NCBI GenBank assembly: GCA_031277045.1
Contig: JAISLX010000185.1
Coordinates: forward strand, 1-26,683
Reading direction: 5' to 3'
DNA length: 26,683 nt
Source: Treponema sp.
GTDB taxonomy: Bacteria; Spirochaetota; Spirochaetia; Treponematales; Breznakiellaceae
The notes below the pieces were generated by a model. It was not told the DNA's origin and searched no databases. It worked only from the letters and a program-made list of their open reading frames with translations. The stretch's first letter is position 1, and each line of letters opens with the position of its first letter. This document shows, in pieces, positions 7,384 to 16,720 of the stretch. A program made the translations under genes and the position numbers.

Positions 7384-8157
7384 TTAATCCCTCTTAAGTA
7401 TGGTTTGAATGGCGGAAGCCAATTCTTTGGGATTAAAATCTTCCCCCACTTCTTTGCCCTTTTTCGAACGGTGTTCCGGGGCGCCGGGGGAATTTGGGGT
7501 TGAATCTGATTCTTCCTCCGCGGCGCCGGAAGACATAAACGTCCCCGCCAAGGCATCCAAATCCGGAAGAGATTCAATACCCCCGGAAAGCCCCTCCAAC
7601 CCCGGAATCCCGGGAATGTCCCCGGCGGAAGCCGGATTGGCGGGCGGTACCGCGAGTACCCCATCCCTCTGTTGAGTATAACGGGATGAGAGAGACTGGT
7701 CCATACCCTCCGCGAAAACCGGGGGCGGGGAGACCGGATTGAGCGGGGATAACGGTGAACCATCCGGAAGATCGTCCGGAGGGATCCCGGCGTTTTCCCG
7801 GATGCCGGCCTGCGCCGCTTCCGTGATGTTCCCCAGCGCTTCGTCGGAGAAATCTTCCGGCGGAACAGCCGCGTTATAGGGGATTTCGACATCTCCCACC
7901 GTGATATTCACCCTGGAACCGGGCTCGGCGCCGGGCATAAACGAGGCGTCCCGGGACGGGGGATTCTGAAGCAGTTCGGGAAGGTAACGGTTAATCACGC
8001 GCCAAACCAGAGCGGCAAGAACGAAAAAGGCCGCGGCGAAACTCAGGGCCCGAATCAGAATAACAACGATCTGGACCCCGACGGCGATTCCCAGAATTGT
8101 GGAGATGATAAAAGCTGCCACCGCGGCAATGCCGCTCCACCGTATGTTAAACACCAC
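7384..8157 (-). CDS. Flagellar-operon membrane protein with long disordered tail
   Basis: The start is GTG (GTG GTG TTT; either could be used). The 257-residue product has two adjacent membrane helices at about residues 8-50. A long Pro/Gly/Ser/Asp-rich region (about 65-215) follows, then a basic, short conserved-looking tail ([17 protein letters not shown]). It begins 3 bp after flhG and ends 11 bp before the sigma factor gene, so it is firmly inside the operon. I do not recognise the family. The anchor, flexible tail and terminal helix suggest a membrane tether that presents a short binding helix to a partner, perhaps FlhG or an export component; that is speculation from layout. Confidence 0.7.
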   Translation of the reverse strand: MVFNIRWSGIAAVAAFIISTILGIAVGVQIVVILIRALSFAAAFFVLAALVWRVINRYLPELLQNPPSRDASFMPGAEPGSRVNITVGDVEIPYNAAVPPEDFSDEALGNITEAAQAGIRENAGIPPDDLPDGSPLSPLNPVSPPPVFAEGMDQSLSSRYTQQRDGVLAVPPANPASAGDIPGIPGLEGLSGGIESLPDLDALAGTFMSSGAAEEESDSTPNSPGAPEHRSKKGKEVGEDFNPKELASAIQTILKRD

Positions 8158-8160
8158 CGC

Positions 8161-9141
8161 TTATTTCTTCCCAAAGAGCCGGTTCAGCAGGGCCCCAAAG
8201 CCCCCGGAGGGGCTGCGCTCGCTTTTTTCCATACGATCCACAATGTGCTGTACGCAGAGGCTTGCCTTGCACTTGGGGTCTATCACCATAAAAGGCCGCT
8301 GCCGCAGTACCGCGTGGGAAACTACCACATCGTCATACACAAAGCCCAGATACTCCACCTTGAGGTTGAGGAACTGACCGACGATGTTGATCATCCTGTC
8401 GGCGACTTTTTTTGCCACCGCCACGCTCTTTACGCGGTTTACCACCAGTTTAAGCCTCATGTTCGGCGTTTCGTATTCGGTGGCGATGATCTTGATGATC
8501 CCGTATGCGTCAGTTATGGCTGTAGGTTCCGGGGTGGTAACGATAATCGTGTCATCGGCGGCGGCGATAAAATCCATCACGTTACTGGATACGCCGGCGC
8601 TGGTGTCGATGATAATGATGTCGGCGGCGGAAAGCGTTTCCAGTTCGCTGATAAAATTCTGCCGCTCGTCGTCGTTCATGTTGGCGATCTGGGAAAAACC
8701 GGAAGCCCCCGGAACGATGGAGATGCCGTAATCGGTTTCCACCAGGATTTCTTTCATGGTTTTCTGTTTGCGGATCACATGGTACAGGTTGTACTTGGGA
8801 ATTACGTTGAGGATCACGTTTACGTTGGCCAGTCCCAAGTCCGCGTCCATAACCACCACTTTTTTCCCCAGCCTGGCGTAGGACAGGGCCATGTTTACCG
8901 AAAGGTTGGTCTTGCCTACCCCCCCCTTGCCGGAGGTGATGGTAATGATCCGGGCTTTTGCCTCCTGGCCTGAGGCGTAGCGGTCCTTTGCCATCCCGGC
9001 CTGCTCGCCGTTTTCCGCCGAATCCGGGGCGGAGGATTCGCCCGGTGAACTAAAACCTCCGTCGGAAAAATTTTCCCCCGGGGAAGCGGAGGAACCCCGT
9101 TGACGCACAATTTCCCTTAGCCGTTCTGCCTGATCTTCCAT
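8161..9141 (-). CDS. flhG: Flagellar number regulator, MinD/ParA-type ATPase (FlhG/FleN)
   Basis: The 326-residue protein carries the deviant Walker A motif KGGVGKT (72-78), MDADLGLANVNV (98-109) and IDTSAG (178-183), typical of MinD-like ATPases. The N-terminus MEDQAERLREIVRQ contains the DQA-x-x-LR motif known to stimulate FlhF GTPase in FlhG proteins. The C-terminus (GFGALLNRLFGKK) looks like the short amphipathic membrane-targeting helix of MinD. With FlhF it limits flagellar number and sets their cell-pole position at the inner membrane. It follows flhF by 3 bp. Residues about 15-60 form a low-complexity insert between the activator motif and the ATPase core. Confidence 0.93.
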   Translation of the reverse strand: MEDQAERLREIVRQRGSSASPGENFSDGGFSSPGESSAPDSAENGEQAGMAKDRYASGQEAKARIITITSGKGGVGKTNLSVNMALSYARLGKKVVVMDADLGLANVNVILNVIPKYNLYHVIRKQKTMKEILVETDYGISIVPGASGFSQIANMNDDERQNFISELETLSAADIIIIDTSAGVSSNVMDFIAAADDTIIVTTPEPTAITDAYGIIKIIATEYETPNMRLKLVVNRVKSVAVAKKVADRMINIVGQFLNLKVEYLGFVYDDVVVSHAVLRQRPFMVIDPKCKASLCVQHIVDRMEKSERSPSGGFGALLNRLFGKK

Positions 9142-9144
9142 TCG

Positions 9145-10524
9145 TTACACACCCCATCCAAACTTTGTTTGTTCACCGGCGGAAAACCGGTCCTCAATTT
9201 TTTGCCGGTTTATCTGGAACCCGTCCAGGTTAAGTAAAAGATCCACAACCGCGGCTTTTTGAATATCGGTAGGAACGGTCTGACCATTGGTGATATACGA
9301 GATAGATTTTCCCTTTTCCGCCAGGGCGCTGATAACATTCCCTATTTTGGCGGTTTCGTCCAGTTTGGTGATAATCACCGAACGGTAGGCAAAAGGTTCA
9401 AACTGCCTCATAAAATCCTCAAGATCGCTGGTTTTGGTGGCGGCCGTCAGCACCAGGTGCGTTTCCGCCCGGCTGCCGCAGGCGTCCAGAATATGCTTCA
9501 TCTCCCCCAGTTTTACCGCGTCCCGGGGGCTCTTGCCAAAGGTGTCGATAAGGATAAGGTCCGCATCCTCCCCGGAAAGGTCGATAAACCGCCTAAGTTC
9601 CCGCTGGTCCGTTACATAGGCTACCGGAATTTTCATAATGTCGCCGTAAGTTTCAATCTGGGTCCGGGCGCCGATGCGCAGGGAATCGATAGTAACCATC
9701 CGTACCGACAGGGGGGGCGTACCCGGCTCGGGCAGGGCGAAAACGGCCGCCAGCTTGGCGATGGTGGTGGTTTTACCTACCCCCGTGGGTCCCACCAGGA
9801 TCATGATCCGGGGCGGCCGGGGGGGGGGCGTTTCCTCAAAAATGCCGATGCTTTCCCCGATCATCTCCAGCGCCGCATCCTGCAATGCCTGGAAATCTTC
9901 CAGGGTTTCCAGGGAACACTCCTTCTTAATCCGGGCCAGGATGGTTTCCTGGTAGCCGGGGGAAAAGTCGTTACATTCAAAACAGGCCCGGAGTTGTTTG
10001 AGGCTGGGGTGTTCCTCCTGGGGCGGCGAAACGGCCTGGCCAATTTTCTCCTTGATTTCCTGAACGGTAGACAGGACCTGCTGCATGGTCAGGTCCTTGC
10101 CGGCGGCAGCCAGGACCCGGCGCTTGGCCTCCTCAAAATCCAGGGGATTTGTCCGCGGACCGGGATCACTCCGTACAGCGGATTCGCCCCGCGCTCCCGT
10201 CTCGCGGGAAAGGGCGGGGGAATTCTCCGCGGCCGGCGTCCCCGTCGCCGGGGTCCCCGTAACCGGGGCGGGAAACCCCGCGGAAGGGCGAATCGCGGCG
10301 GGTGGAACAGACAGACCCTGAAACGTCACCGGGCCGGGGAAGGATTTTTCGTAGCGGTTGGGGATATAGCCCGTTACTTCAATGCCTTCCCGCGTAAAAA
10401 GCCCGAATATCCCCCCCATTCTGACGGTTTTGCGGCTGAGTATCGTGAAATATTCGCCGTAACGCGCCCGTATTTTATCCAGACATTCGTCCCAGTCGTA
10501 GGCCTGTTCGGTAAATTGTACCAT
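9145..10524 (-). CDS. flhF: SRP-type GTPase FlhF
   Basis: The 459-residue protein has an N-terminal B domain with a Pro/Gly/Thr-rich region (about 60-125, built partly from small GTP/ATGTP-type repeats). A helical N domain follows, then the SRP GTPase G domain: VGPTGVGKTTTIAKLAA (P-loop, about 244-260), DTFGKSPRDA (G3, from 327) and TKLDETAKIGN (G4, from 386). FlhF directs where the first flagellar components enter the membrane and pairs with FlhG. G3 reads DTFGKS where Bacillus FlhF has DTAGR. The ATG has an AAGGGAAAG ribosome site and follows flhA by 11 bp. Confidence 0.95.
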   Translation of the reverse strand: MVQFTEQAYDWDECLDKIRARYGEYFTILSRKTVRMGGIFGLFTREGIEVTGYIPNRYEKSFPGPVTFQGLSVPPAAIRPSAGFPAPVTGTPATGTPAAENSPALSRETGARGESAVRSDPGPRTNPLDFEEAKRRVLAAAGKDLTMQQVLSTVQEIKEKIGQAVSPPQEEHPSLKQLRACFECNDFSPGYQETILARIKKECSLETLEDFQALQDAALEMIGESIGIFEETPPPRPPRIMILVGPTGVGKTTTIAKLAAVFALPEPGTPPLSVRMVTIDSLRIGARTQIETYGDIMKIPVAYVTDQRELRRFIDLSGEDADLILIDTFGKSPRDAVKLGEMKHILDACGSRAETHLVLTAATKTSDLEDFMRQFEPFAYRSVIITKLDETAKIGNVISALAEKGKSISYITNGQTVPTDIQKAAVVDLLLNLDGFQINRQKIEDRFSAGEQTKFGWGV

Positions 10525-10535
10525 CGAACTTTCCC

Positions 10536-12662
10536 TTATGCCGCCGCCTGATTTTCCAGCTTAACAAGCCCCACCGACTCAAGGCTTATACCCTGGGCGA
10601 TTTCGGCGACCGAAAGCACCGCGAGGTCCGGAATTTCCCGCTCCGTGGACGATTTTACAAGGGCGCGGGCTTCCTCCGAACAGCAGATTACCGCCGGCCA
10701 GCCTTTTTCCTGAACCAGCGTAACGGCGCGGGAAAGGGCGTGCAGCCAAAGCGCGCGGGTTTGGGGATCCAGCCCGCAGACGCGGCCGGAACTGGTTTTT
10801 ACCTGACTGTCGATAATCACCTGTTCCAGCGCGCGGTCCAGCGTCAATACCCGCAGTACGTGCCTGTCGTCGGCGTACTGGTGGCAGATCTGCATGGCAA
10901 GGGCCTGCCGCGCCTTTTCGATGAGAAAGTCCGTACTCCGGGAAACCGGCGCGTAGTCGGCAATAGCCTCCAGAATGGAAACCGTGTTGCGGATGGAAAC
11001 CCGCTCCCGCAAAAGTCCCTGAAACACCTTCTGGATATCCCCCAGGGTCGCCGTCTTCTGGGTTTCCTCCACCACCGCGGAATACTCCTTCTTGAGGGTG
11101 TCCAGAATCGCCTGAATCTCCTGGCGGCCCAGAATATCCTGGGCGTGGCGCTTGATAATCTCGGTCAAGTGAGTGGCGATAATCGAGGGGGGGTCCACCA
11201 CCGTATAGCCCGCCCGTTCCGCCTCGTCGCGCCGGTCTTCTCCCACCCAGACGCTGGGCAGGCCAAAGGCGGGGTCCAGGGTTTCTTCCCCGTGGATCTC
11301 CCCGGTTACTTGGCCGGACTTGATGCAAAGGTAGTAGCCGATGCGTATCTTTCCCCGGCCCACGTCCACCCCCTTGATCTTGAAGCAGTACTCCGAAGGT
11401 TCCAGCATAATGTTGTCGATGATCCTGATCTTGGGGATCACCAGCCCCAGTTCCAGGCCGGACTGGCGGCGCACCCCCTGGAGCCGTTCCAGCAGTTCGG
11501 CCCCTTTGTCCTTGTCCACCAGCGGGATAAGGCCGTAACCCAGTTCCAGGGACAGGACATCCAGGGGCACCACGGGGGACATTTCCCCCTCGTCCCGGGG
11601 TTTCGCCCTTTCCTGGGACTTGGACATCATCTGGTCAAAATTAGCCTTGCGTTGTTTGACGCGGCCGATGTGGTAGGCGTAAAACCCCACAAGAAGCGCC
11701 AGGGGAACAAGGACGTACCAGGGGAAACCGGGAAGCAGGGCAAAGAGGATCAGGACCCCGGCGGCCACCCAGTAGACTTTGGCGTCCCGGGAAAACTGGA
11801 TGGCGACCTGCTCCCCCAGGTCGCCGGGCGCCGCCGCCCGCGTAACCACAATGCCCATAGCGGTGGAGACCAGCAGGGACGGAAGCTGGCTTAACAGGCC
11901 GTCTCCCACGGAAAAGGAGATGTAGTTGCTCATGGCCTGACTTATCGGCTCCCCGTGGAGCAGCGTGCCGATGATGATCCCCCCCAGAACGTTCACCACT
12001 GTGATAAAGATTCCGATCTTGACGTTGCCGGAGATAAATTTGCTGGCCCCGTCCATGGACCCGTAGAACGACAGTTCCAGATCCAGTTCCCGCTTGCGGG
12101 ACTGGGCCTCCTCCTCCGTAATACTGCCGGAGTTGAACTCGGCATCGATAGACATCTGCTTCTGGGGCATGCCGTCCAACTGGAACCGGGCCGCCACTTC
12201 GGAAACCCGCGTGGCCCCCTTGGTGATCACCACCGCCTGGACCGCGATAATCACGATAAAGATGATAAAACCCACCACCAGACCCTCGGTTCCGCCGGAG
12301 CCGACGACAAACGAGGAGAACGCCCGGATCATCCGGCCGTTGAAACGGGCGCCCTGGGTAAGAATGAGCCGCGTGGAGGACACGTTCAGGGCCAGGCCGA
12401 ACACCGTAACCACCAGCAGCACCGTGGGGAAAAGGTTAAAGTCCACCGCCTTGCGGGTGTACAGCACGATAAGGAGGACCAGCAGGGAAAGAATCAGGTT
12501 GAGGGCCATCAGCGCGTCCAGCAGCACCGTGGGCAGGGGGATCACAATCATCACGATGATTGTTATGACGGCCAGGGGAATGAGGAATTCCTGGATACCG
12601 CCCAGGGGGTTCTTCCCGGCCCCGGAAACGGGACCGCCAACGGCTTTAACTTGATCAGACAT
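10536..12662 (-). CDS. flhA: Flagellar type III export gate protein FlhA
   Basis: The 708-residue protein has about eight membrane helices in residues 25-320. Between the fourth and fifth lies the FHIPEP region (KGATRVSEVAARFQLDGMPQ, SIDAEFNSG, FYGSMDGASKFISGNVKIGI, about 148-218), including the conserved aspartate in MDGA linked to proton-driven export. A large cytoplasmic domain (about 350-708) docks export chaperones and substrates. Length and domain order are normal for the family. A GGAGG ribosome site precedes the ATG, 15 bp after flhB. Confidence 0.97.
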   Translation of the reverse strand: MSDQVKAVGGPVSGAGKNPLGGIQEFLIPLAVITIIVMIVIPLPTVLLDALMALNLILSLLVLLIVLYTRKAVDFNLFPTVLLVVTVFGLALNVSSTRLILTQGARFNGRMIRAFSSFVVGSGGTEGLVVGFIIFIVIIAVQAVVITKGATRVSEVAARFQLDGMPQKQMSIDAEFNSGSITEEEAQSRKRELDLELSFYGSMDGASKFISGNVKIGIFITVVNVLGGIIIGTLLHGEPISQAMSNYISFSVGDGLLSQLPSLLVSTAMGIVVTRAAAPGDLGEQVAIQFSRDAKVYWVAAGVLILFALLPGFPWYVLVPLALLVGFYAYHIGRVKQRKANFDQMMSKSQERAKPRDEGEMSPVVPLDVLSLELGYGLIPLVDKDKGAELLERLQGVRRQSGLELGLVIPKIRIIDNIMLEPSEYCFKIKGVDVGRGKIRIGYYLCIKSGQVTGEIHGEETLDPAFGLPSVWVGEDRRDEAERAGYTVVDPPSIIATHLTEIIKRHAQDILGRQEIQAILDTLKKEYSAVVEETQKTATLGDIQKVFQGLLRERVSIRNTVSILEAIADYAPVSRSTDFLIEKARQALAMQICHQYADDRHVLRVLTLDRALEQVIIDSQVKTSSGRVCGLDPQTRALWLHALSRAVTLVQEKGWPAVICCSEEARALVKSSTEREIPDLAVLSVAEIAQGISLESVGLVKLENQAAA

Positions 12663-12677
12663 AGCTTATCGCCTCCA

Positions 12678-13853
12678 TTATGCGCGCATGGCCTCTTCTC
12701 TGCGGCGGCGTTCTTCGTTGATGCCCATGACCTTGCCCAGGATGGCGGCCACCACCTTGTAGTAGGCCAGGGGGATAAAGTCCCCGACTTCGGTTTCCGC
12801 GTAAAGGGCCCGCGCCAGCGGACGGTTTTCCACCAGCGGCACCCCTTTGTCCCGGGCAATCCGGCGGATCAGCAGGGCCGTCTCATCCTCGCCCCTGGCG
12901 GTAACCTGGGGGGCCTGCATGGGCGGGCGGTACTCCAGGGCCACAGCGAAGTGGGTCGGGTTGGTAATCACCACGTCCGCCTTGGCGACATTCGCCGCCA
13001 TGTTCTGGCTCATCATCTGCCGCATCCGTGCGCGAATCCGGGATCGCACGTAGGGGTCCCCTTCGTACTGCCTCCGTTCCTCCTTTACCTCTTCCCGGCT
13101 CATCCGCAGATCTTCCAGATGCCGCCAGCGCCGGAACATGTAGTCCGGTATGGAAAGAACAAGCAGCAACAGGGCGCTGATAATCAACATCCGCAGCGCC
13201 AGGGACGCGATGGCGCTGATCCCCGTCCACAGGTTGACCGATTCCAGGCTGAGAAGCTTGTCCAGGTCCGAACGGATAAGGAAATACGCCACCGCGCCAA
13301 TAATGGACATCTTGAAGATGGACTTGAAAAAGTTGAACAGCCCTTCCACGGAAAAGAGGGTCCGCTGAAAATACTGCCCAAAGTGGGGCAGTACCCTCGA
13401 AAAATTGGGGACAAGGGGCTTGGTCGTAAAAATAAAGCCTGTCTGCACAAGGTTGGACAGGATTCCCGCCAGCATCCCCACGCTTACGACGGGCAGGGCA
13501 AGGCGGATAATGTAGCGAAAAAAAAGCTGCGCCACAAGACGGTCCCCCACGGGGTCCAGTTCCGTGGACCGGGTAAAGAAGAAACGCAGCATCTCCACGC
13601 AGGTTCTGAGCATGGAAGGCCCAAAAAAAACCAGCGCCAGGGCCGGAAACAGCAGCACCAGCGCGCCAATCAGCTCCTGGCTTTTGGCGACACGGCCTTC
13701 TTCCTCCCGCGCCCGCCTGATCTTTAATTCCGACGGCTCCTCGGTACGGCCCTCGTCCTCCGCGGCGAACCACTGCAGGTCAATGGCCAGGGCCGCGGAA
13801 AGAGTATCCCCGGATCCGCGTCCGGACGCGGGAAACATCGCGGGGGACATCAT
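12678..13853 (-). CDS. flhB: Flagellar export substrate-specificity switch FlhB
   Basis: The 391-residue protein has an N-terminal extension of about 22 residues, then IDLQWFAAEDEGRTEEPSEL and KIRRAREEEGRVAKSQEL, the typical FlhB entry. Four membrane helices follow. The cytoplasmic domain carries the self-cleavage motif NPTH at 298-301 (VVITNPTHFAVALEY). Cleavage after the Asn switches export from rod/hook to filament proteins. The ATG overlaps the fliR stop as ATGA, indicating coupled translation. An internal start nearer DLQWFA is possible, but no ribosome site stands out. Confidence 0.95.
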   Translation of the reverse strand: MMSPAMFPASGRGSGDTLSAALAIDLQWFAAEDEGRTEEPSELKIRRAREEEGRVAKSQELIGALVLLFPALALVFFGPSMLRTCVEMLRFFFTRSTELDPVGDRLVAQLFFRYIIRLALPVVSVGMLAGILSNLVQTGFIFTTKPLVPNFSRVLPHFGQYFQRTLFSVEGLFNFFKSIFKMSIIGAVAYFLIRSDLDKLLSLESVNLWTGISAIASLALRMLIISALLLLVLSIPDYMFRRWRHLEDLRMSREEVKEERRQYEGDPYVRSRIRARMRQMMSQNMAANVAKADVVITNPTHFAVALEYRPPMQAPQVTARGEDETALLIRRIARDKGVPLVENRPLARALYAETEVGDFIPLAYYKVVAAILGKVMGINEERRRREEAMRA

Positions 13854-14686
13854 GGCAAAATCTCCCCGGCGGGCTCGCCCAGGCGGATCAGCAGATCCTG
13901 AAAAGTCTTAAAGCCCCCGTCAATCACCCGGCTAAAAGCCTCCGTCATGTAGGGCATGGAGGCGAAGATGAGGAAAAAGGCCACCGTGATGGAGATGGGA
14001 AAACCTTCGGACAGGATGTTGATCTGGGGGGCGGCTTTGGAGATAAGTCCGGTAGCCAGAGAGACGAGAAACAGGGTACCCAGTATCGGCATCGAGATAA
14101 CAATGGCATCCAAAAAAAGCCGGGAAAGCCCCGCAAGGAGCATGCCCAGCACATGATCGCGGCCCGCGGCCAGGGAAGCCACGTTGATTGACTGGACGGA
14201 TCGCCAAAACCCCCCCAGAAAAAGTTCCGTAAAGCCCCCGGCAACCAGAAACACCAGCATGGCCACCAGATTCAGGTACTGACCCATCAGGGGATTCTCG
14301 ATTTGAGACAGGGGATCGAATGTCTCGGAAGCCCCAAAGCCCATCTGCAGGGAAAAAAACTGGCCCGCCGTGGAAAAGGCGGAAAAAATAATCGTGATAA
14401 AAAACCCGGTAATCACGCCGATAATCACCTCCCCGGCAAGAAGTACAAAAAAGTACAGCCCCTGGGGGTTAAGCGCGGCGGAACCGGCGTTCAGCTCCGG
14501 GTAAGTTTCCGCCTGGGGCAAAACCGCGAAGGCCGCCAGACCCGCCAGTGCGATCTTTGCCGTCTGGGGAACCGCGTCGGAGGAAAGGAGCGGGGCGGTT
14601 TCAACCAGCGCCAGCGCCCGCGCCGCGATAAGCAGAAAAGCCGGAACCCAGCGGAGCATCTCGTTCAACAGATCTTCGGTAATCAT
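13850..14686 (-). CDS. fliR: Flagellar export gate protein FliR
   Basis: The 278-residue, strongly hydrophobic protein has about six membrane helices and the FliR pattern FLLIAARALALVETAPLLSS near the start, GEVIIGVITGFFITIIFSAF and FSLQMGFGASETFDPLSQ in the middle. FliR forms the FliP5-Q4-R1 export channel with FliP and FliQ. It begins 1 bp after fliQ and overlaps flhB by 4 bp. Length is slightly above the usual 255-260. Confidence 0.95.
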   Translation of the reverse strand: MITEDLLNEMLRWVPAFLLIAARALALVETAPLLSSDAVPQTAKIALAGLAAFAVLPQAETYPELNAGSAALNPQGLYFFVLLAGEVIIGVITGFFITIIFSAFSTAGQFFSLQMGFGASETFDPLSQIENPLMGQYLNLVAMLVFLVAGGFTELFLGGFWRSVQSINVASLAAGRDHVLGMLLAGLSRLFLDAIVISMPILGTLFLVSLATGLISKAAPQINILSEGFPISITVAFFLIFASMPYMTEAFSRVIDGGFKTFQDLLIRLGEPAGEILP

Positions 14687-14687
14687 T

Positions 14688-14957
14688 TTAGCCCGCCATG
14701 CCGGGAATCATCTTGAACAACTGGACCGTGTAATCCCGCAGGTGGGAAAACATCCAGCCGCCCAGCAGCATCAACACCACGAGAATGGCGACAACTTTGG
14801 GCACAAAGGTAAGGGTCTGTTCCTGGATCGACGTAGTCGCCTGGAGAATGGCCACCAGGAGTCCCACGATAAGCGCCGCAAAAAGCATGGGCGCCGCCAG
14901 GTACAGCACTTCCAAAATCCCGCCCCGCAGCAACGCGGTAATCTCGCCTATACTCAT
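14688..14957 (-). CDS. fliQ: Flagellar export gate protein FliQ
   Basis: The 89-residue protein has two membrane helices. It contains FliQ-family segments LAAPMLFAALIVGLLVAILQ, then ATTSIQEQTLTFVPKVVAIL. The size is exactly that of the family. It lies 9 bp after fliP and 1 bp before fliR, in the invariant fliP-Q-R order. A purine-rich GGGGCGGGGG stretch is the likely ribosome site. Confidence 0.95.
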   Translation of the reverse strand: MSIGEITALLRGGILEVLYLAAPMLFAALIVGLLVAILQATTSIQEQTLTFVPKVVAILVVLMLLGGWMFSHLRDYTVQLFKMIPGMAG

Positions 14958-14966
14958 CCCCCGCCC

Positions 14967-15812
14967 CTACACGGCAAACGAACGGACCAGTTGATCCGTC
15001 AGGAGTCCCCAGCCATCCACCAGGATGAACAGGATAAGCTTGAATGGCATGGATATCATCACCGGGGGAAGCATGATCATACCCATAGACATAAGAGCGC
15101 TGGCCACCACCATATCGATAATGATAAACGGAATAAACAGCAGAATCCCTATCTTAAACGCCACGGTCAACTCGTTCAGGATAAAAGCCGGGATCAGCAC
15201 ATAGGTGGGCACGTCGGCCAGCGTTTCCGGCTGGTCCAGGCCCCGCATAGCCATAAAAAGCCGGATATTGTCCGGACGCGCGGCCATCTGGCGGTACATA
15301 AAAAGCCGCAGGGGGGCCTCCGCCTCTTGATACGCCTCCTGTACCGAGATCTCCCCGCGGGACAGGGGTTGTATGGAGTTGGTGTAGATGGTTTGGAACG
15401 GGGTCCACATGATAAAAACCGTCATAAACAGCGAAATCCCCATCAGTACCTGGCTGGGGGGCACCTGCTGAAGGGAAAGGGCCCGTTTGATAAAGTCCAG
15501 CACGATGGAGATTCTGAGGAAGCTGGTCATCAGAATGATGATGCTGGGGGCCAGGGAGAGGACCGTCAGGAGCAGGAGGAGCTGCAGGGAAAAGGCCACC
15601 TCCTGTCCGCTCTGGGGATTCCGCACCGAAAGATCGATAAACGGGATCACCGGCGCGGCAGGCGCGGGGGGCATATCCATCGTCCCCTGGGTGGAAAGGT
15701 TCGGGAACGGGACCCCGCTTTCCTGGGCGCGGGCGGGAAATGCCGGCAGGATCAGAAGCGCGGCAAGGACCAGCAGCCTGCCGCGCTTGTGGAAGAAAAA
15801 ACGCCGCATCAC
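14967..15812 (-). CDS. fliP: Flagellar export gate protein FliP
   Basis: The 281-residue protein has a cleavable signal peptide (residues about 1-30, ending ARAQ) and four membrane helices. FliP signatures visible are LSLAPSIIILMTSFLRISIV, QQVPPSQVLMGISLFMTVFI and MIMLPPVMISMPFKLILFIL. The start is GTG at 15812, overlapping the fliO stop (GTGA), or the next codon ATG at 15809. It is the main channel subunit of the export gate. Confidence 0.95.
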   Translation of the reverse strand: MMRRFFFHKRGRLLVLAALLILPAFPARAQESGVPFPNLSTQGTMDMPPAPAAPVIPFIDLSVRNPQSGQEVAFSLQLLLLLTVLSLAPSIIILMTSFLRISIVLDFIKRALSLQQVPPSQVLMGISLFMTVFIMWTPFQTIYTNSIQPLSRGEISVQEAYQEAEAPLRLFMYRQMAARPDNIRLFMAMRGLDQPETLADVPTYVLIPAFILNELTVAFKIGILLFIPFIIIDMVVASALMSMGMIMLPPVMISMPFKLILFILVDGWGLLTDQLVRSFAV

Positions 15813-16459
15813 AGCCCCCTAAGCCGGTCACGGCGGCGGCGGATATTTTCGGTCAGGGCCCCGATCTCCCCGTCATTCCGGGCTTCCTCGGGGGGAGGCT
15901 CCTGGCCGGGAAGCCCCGCCGAATCCGCCCCTATACCCACGCGGCGGAGCAGGGAACGAAAGTCCCCCGGCCTGCCGGCGGAACCGAGGGCAGCCCGGCG
16001 GGATTCCTCCAGAAACAGCGCGTCAAGGGCCTCCTGTTCCTCAATATCGGCGATGTGGGAAATACCCCCCTCGCCGGAACCTATCAGCCAGCCCCGGGTT
16101 CCCAGGGCAACAACGTGGACAAAACGGTTGGGGCCCAACTGGGTGGTGGCCAAAACCCGCAGATGGGGGTTCCGTGTATCCCGGAACCGGGACAGCCTCT
16201 TTACCGCGTACACAACGCCGTAAATAGCGGCGGCGGCCAGGACAAGGAGCAGCACAGCGCGAAAAACCGCAAAACCGGAAACCGGATCGGGGACGGCCAC
16301 AGGAACGGCGGCGGCTTCCCCCCCCAGCAGGATATTCCGCTCGCCGGCCGCTGCGTCCACAGCGCCAGTCGCCGCCGCGCCGCCGGCCGCCGCACTGTCC
16401 GGCTCCTGGGCCCCGGATACGCCCGTGATAAGCAGAATGAGAACCAGTGCGTATAACAT
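15809..16459 (-). CDS. fliO: Flagellar biosynthesis protein FliO (FliZ)
   Basis: Starting at ATG 16459 gives 216 residues with a good signal peptide (MLYALVLILLITGVSGAQE). A low-complexity Ala/Gly periplasmic stretch follows, then one membrane helix (FAVFRAVLLLVLAAAAIYGV) and the FliO cytoplasmic domain (LRVLATTQLGPNRFVHVVAL, GTRGWLIGSGEGGISHIADI). FliO helps assemble FliP into the export gate. The frame stays open upstream to a TTG at 16528, but the signal-peptide position favours 16459. Neither start has a clear ribosome site. It is the first gene of the operon here: the next gene upstream is an unrelated transporter, whereas other treponemes have fliY and hook/motor genes before it. Confidence 0.88.
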   Translation of the reverse strand: MLYALVLILLITGVSGAQEPDSAAAGGAAATGAVDAAAGERNILLGGEAAAVPVAVPDPVSGFAVFRAVLLLVLAAAAIYGVVYAVKRLSRFRDTRNPHLRVLATTQLGPNRFVHVVALGTRGWLIGSGEGGISHIADIEEQEALDALFLEESRRAALGSAGRPGDFRSLLRRVGIGADSAGLPGQEPPPEEARNDGEIGALTENIRRRRDRLRGL

Positions 16460-16720
16460 TGCGTGGAATTTAGTATGGCATACATATTGCGCTTTCAGTT
16501 TTTCCCCTCCCAAGTACAAACTGAACAAGAACTACAAGAGCTTTTCCCAAAACCCGCAATTTCACGCTCAAGGGCGCAAAATTGTGAAGCATCCCCAGCC
16601 GGTGTCTGTCTATAAAACCGGTTACCCTGCGGATAGACCTTACATTTGCTCCCGGTTCGCGCCGAAATGTCTCATTTTACACCAAAACAGGGCGCAAATT
16701 GCATATTTCAAGGAAATCTG

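Noticed and set aside
11955..13727. 590-codon plus-strand open frame opposite flhA/flhB
   Set aside because: It spans two certain genes on the other strand; composition is His/Gly/Gln/Arg-rich noise.
14742..16223. 493-codon plus-strand open frame opposite fliQ-fliP-fliO
   Set aside because: Antisense to three certain flagellar genes, with low-complexity charged content.
16476..16490. Sigma-54-like TGGCATACATATTGC on the plus strand near fliO
   Set aside because: GG-N10-GC spacing is right, but two core bases differ and it points away from fliO with no gene downstream. Probably chance.
16460..16528. Longer FliO start at TTG 16528
   Set aside because: It would place 23 residues before a clear signal peptide; no ribosome site supports it.
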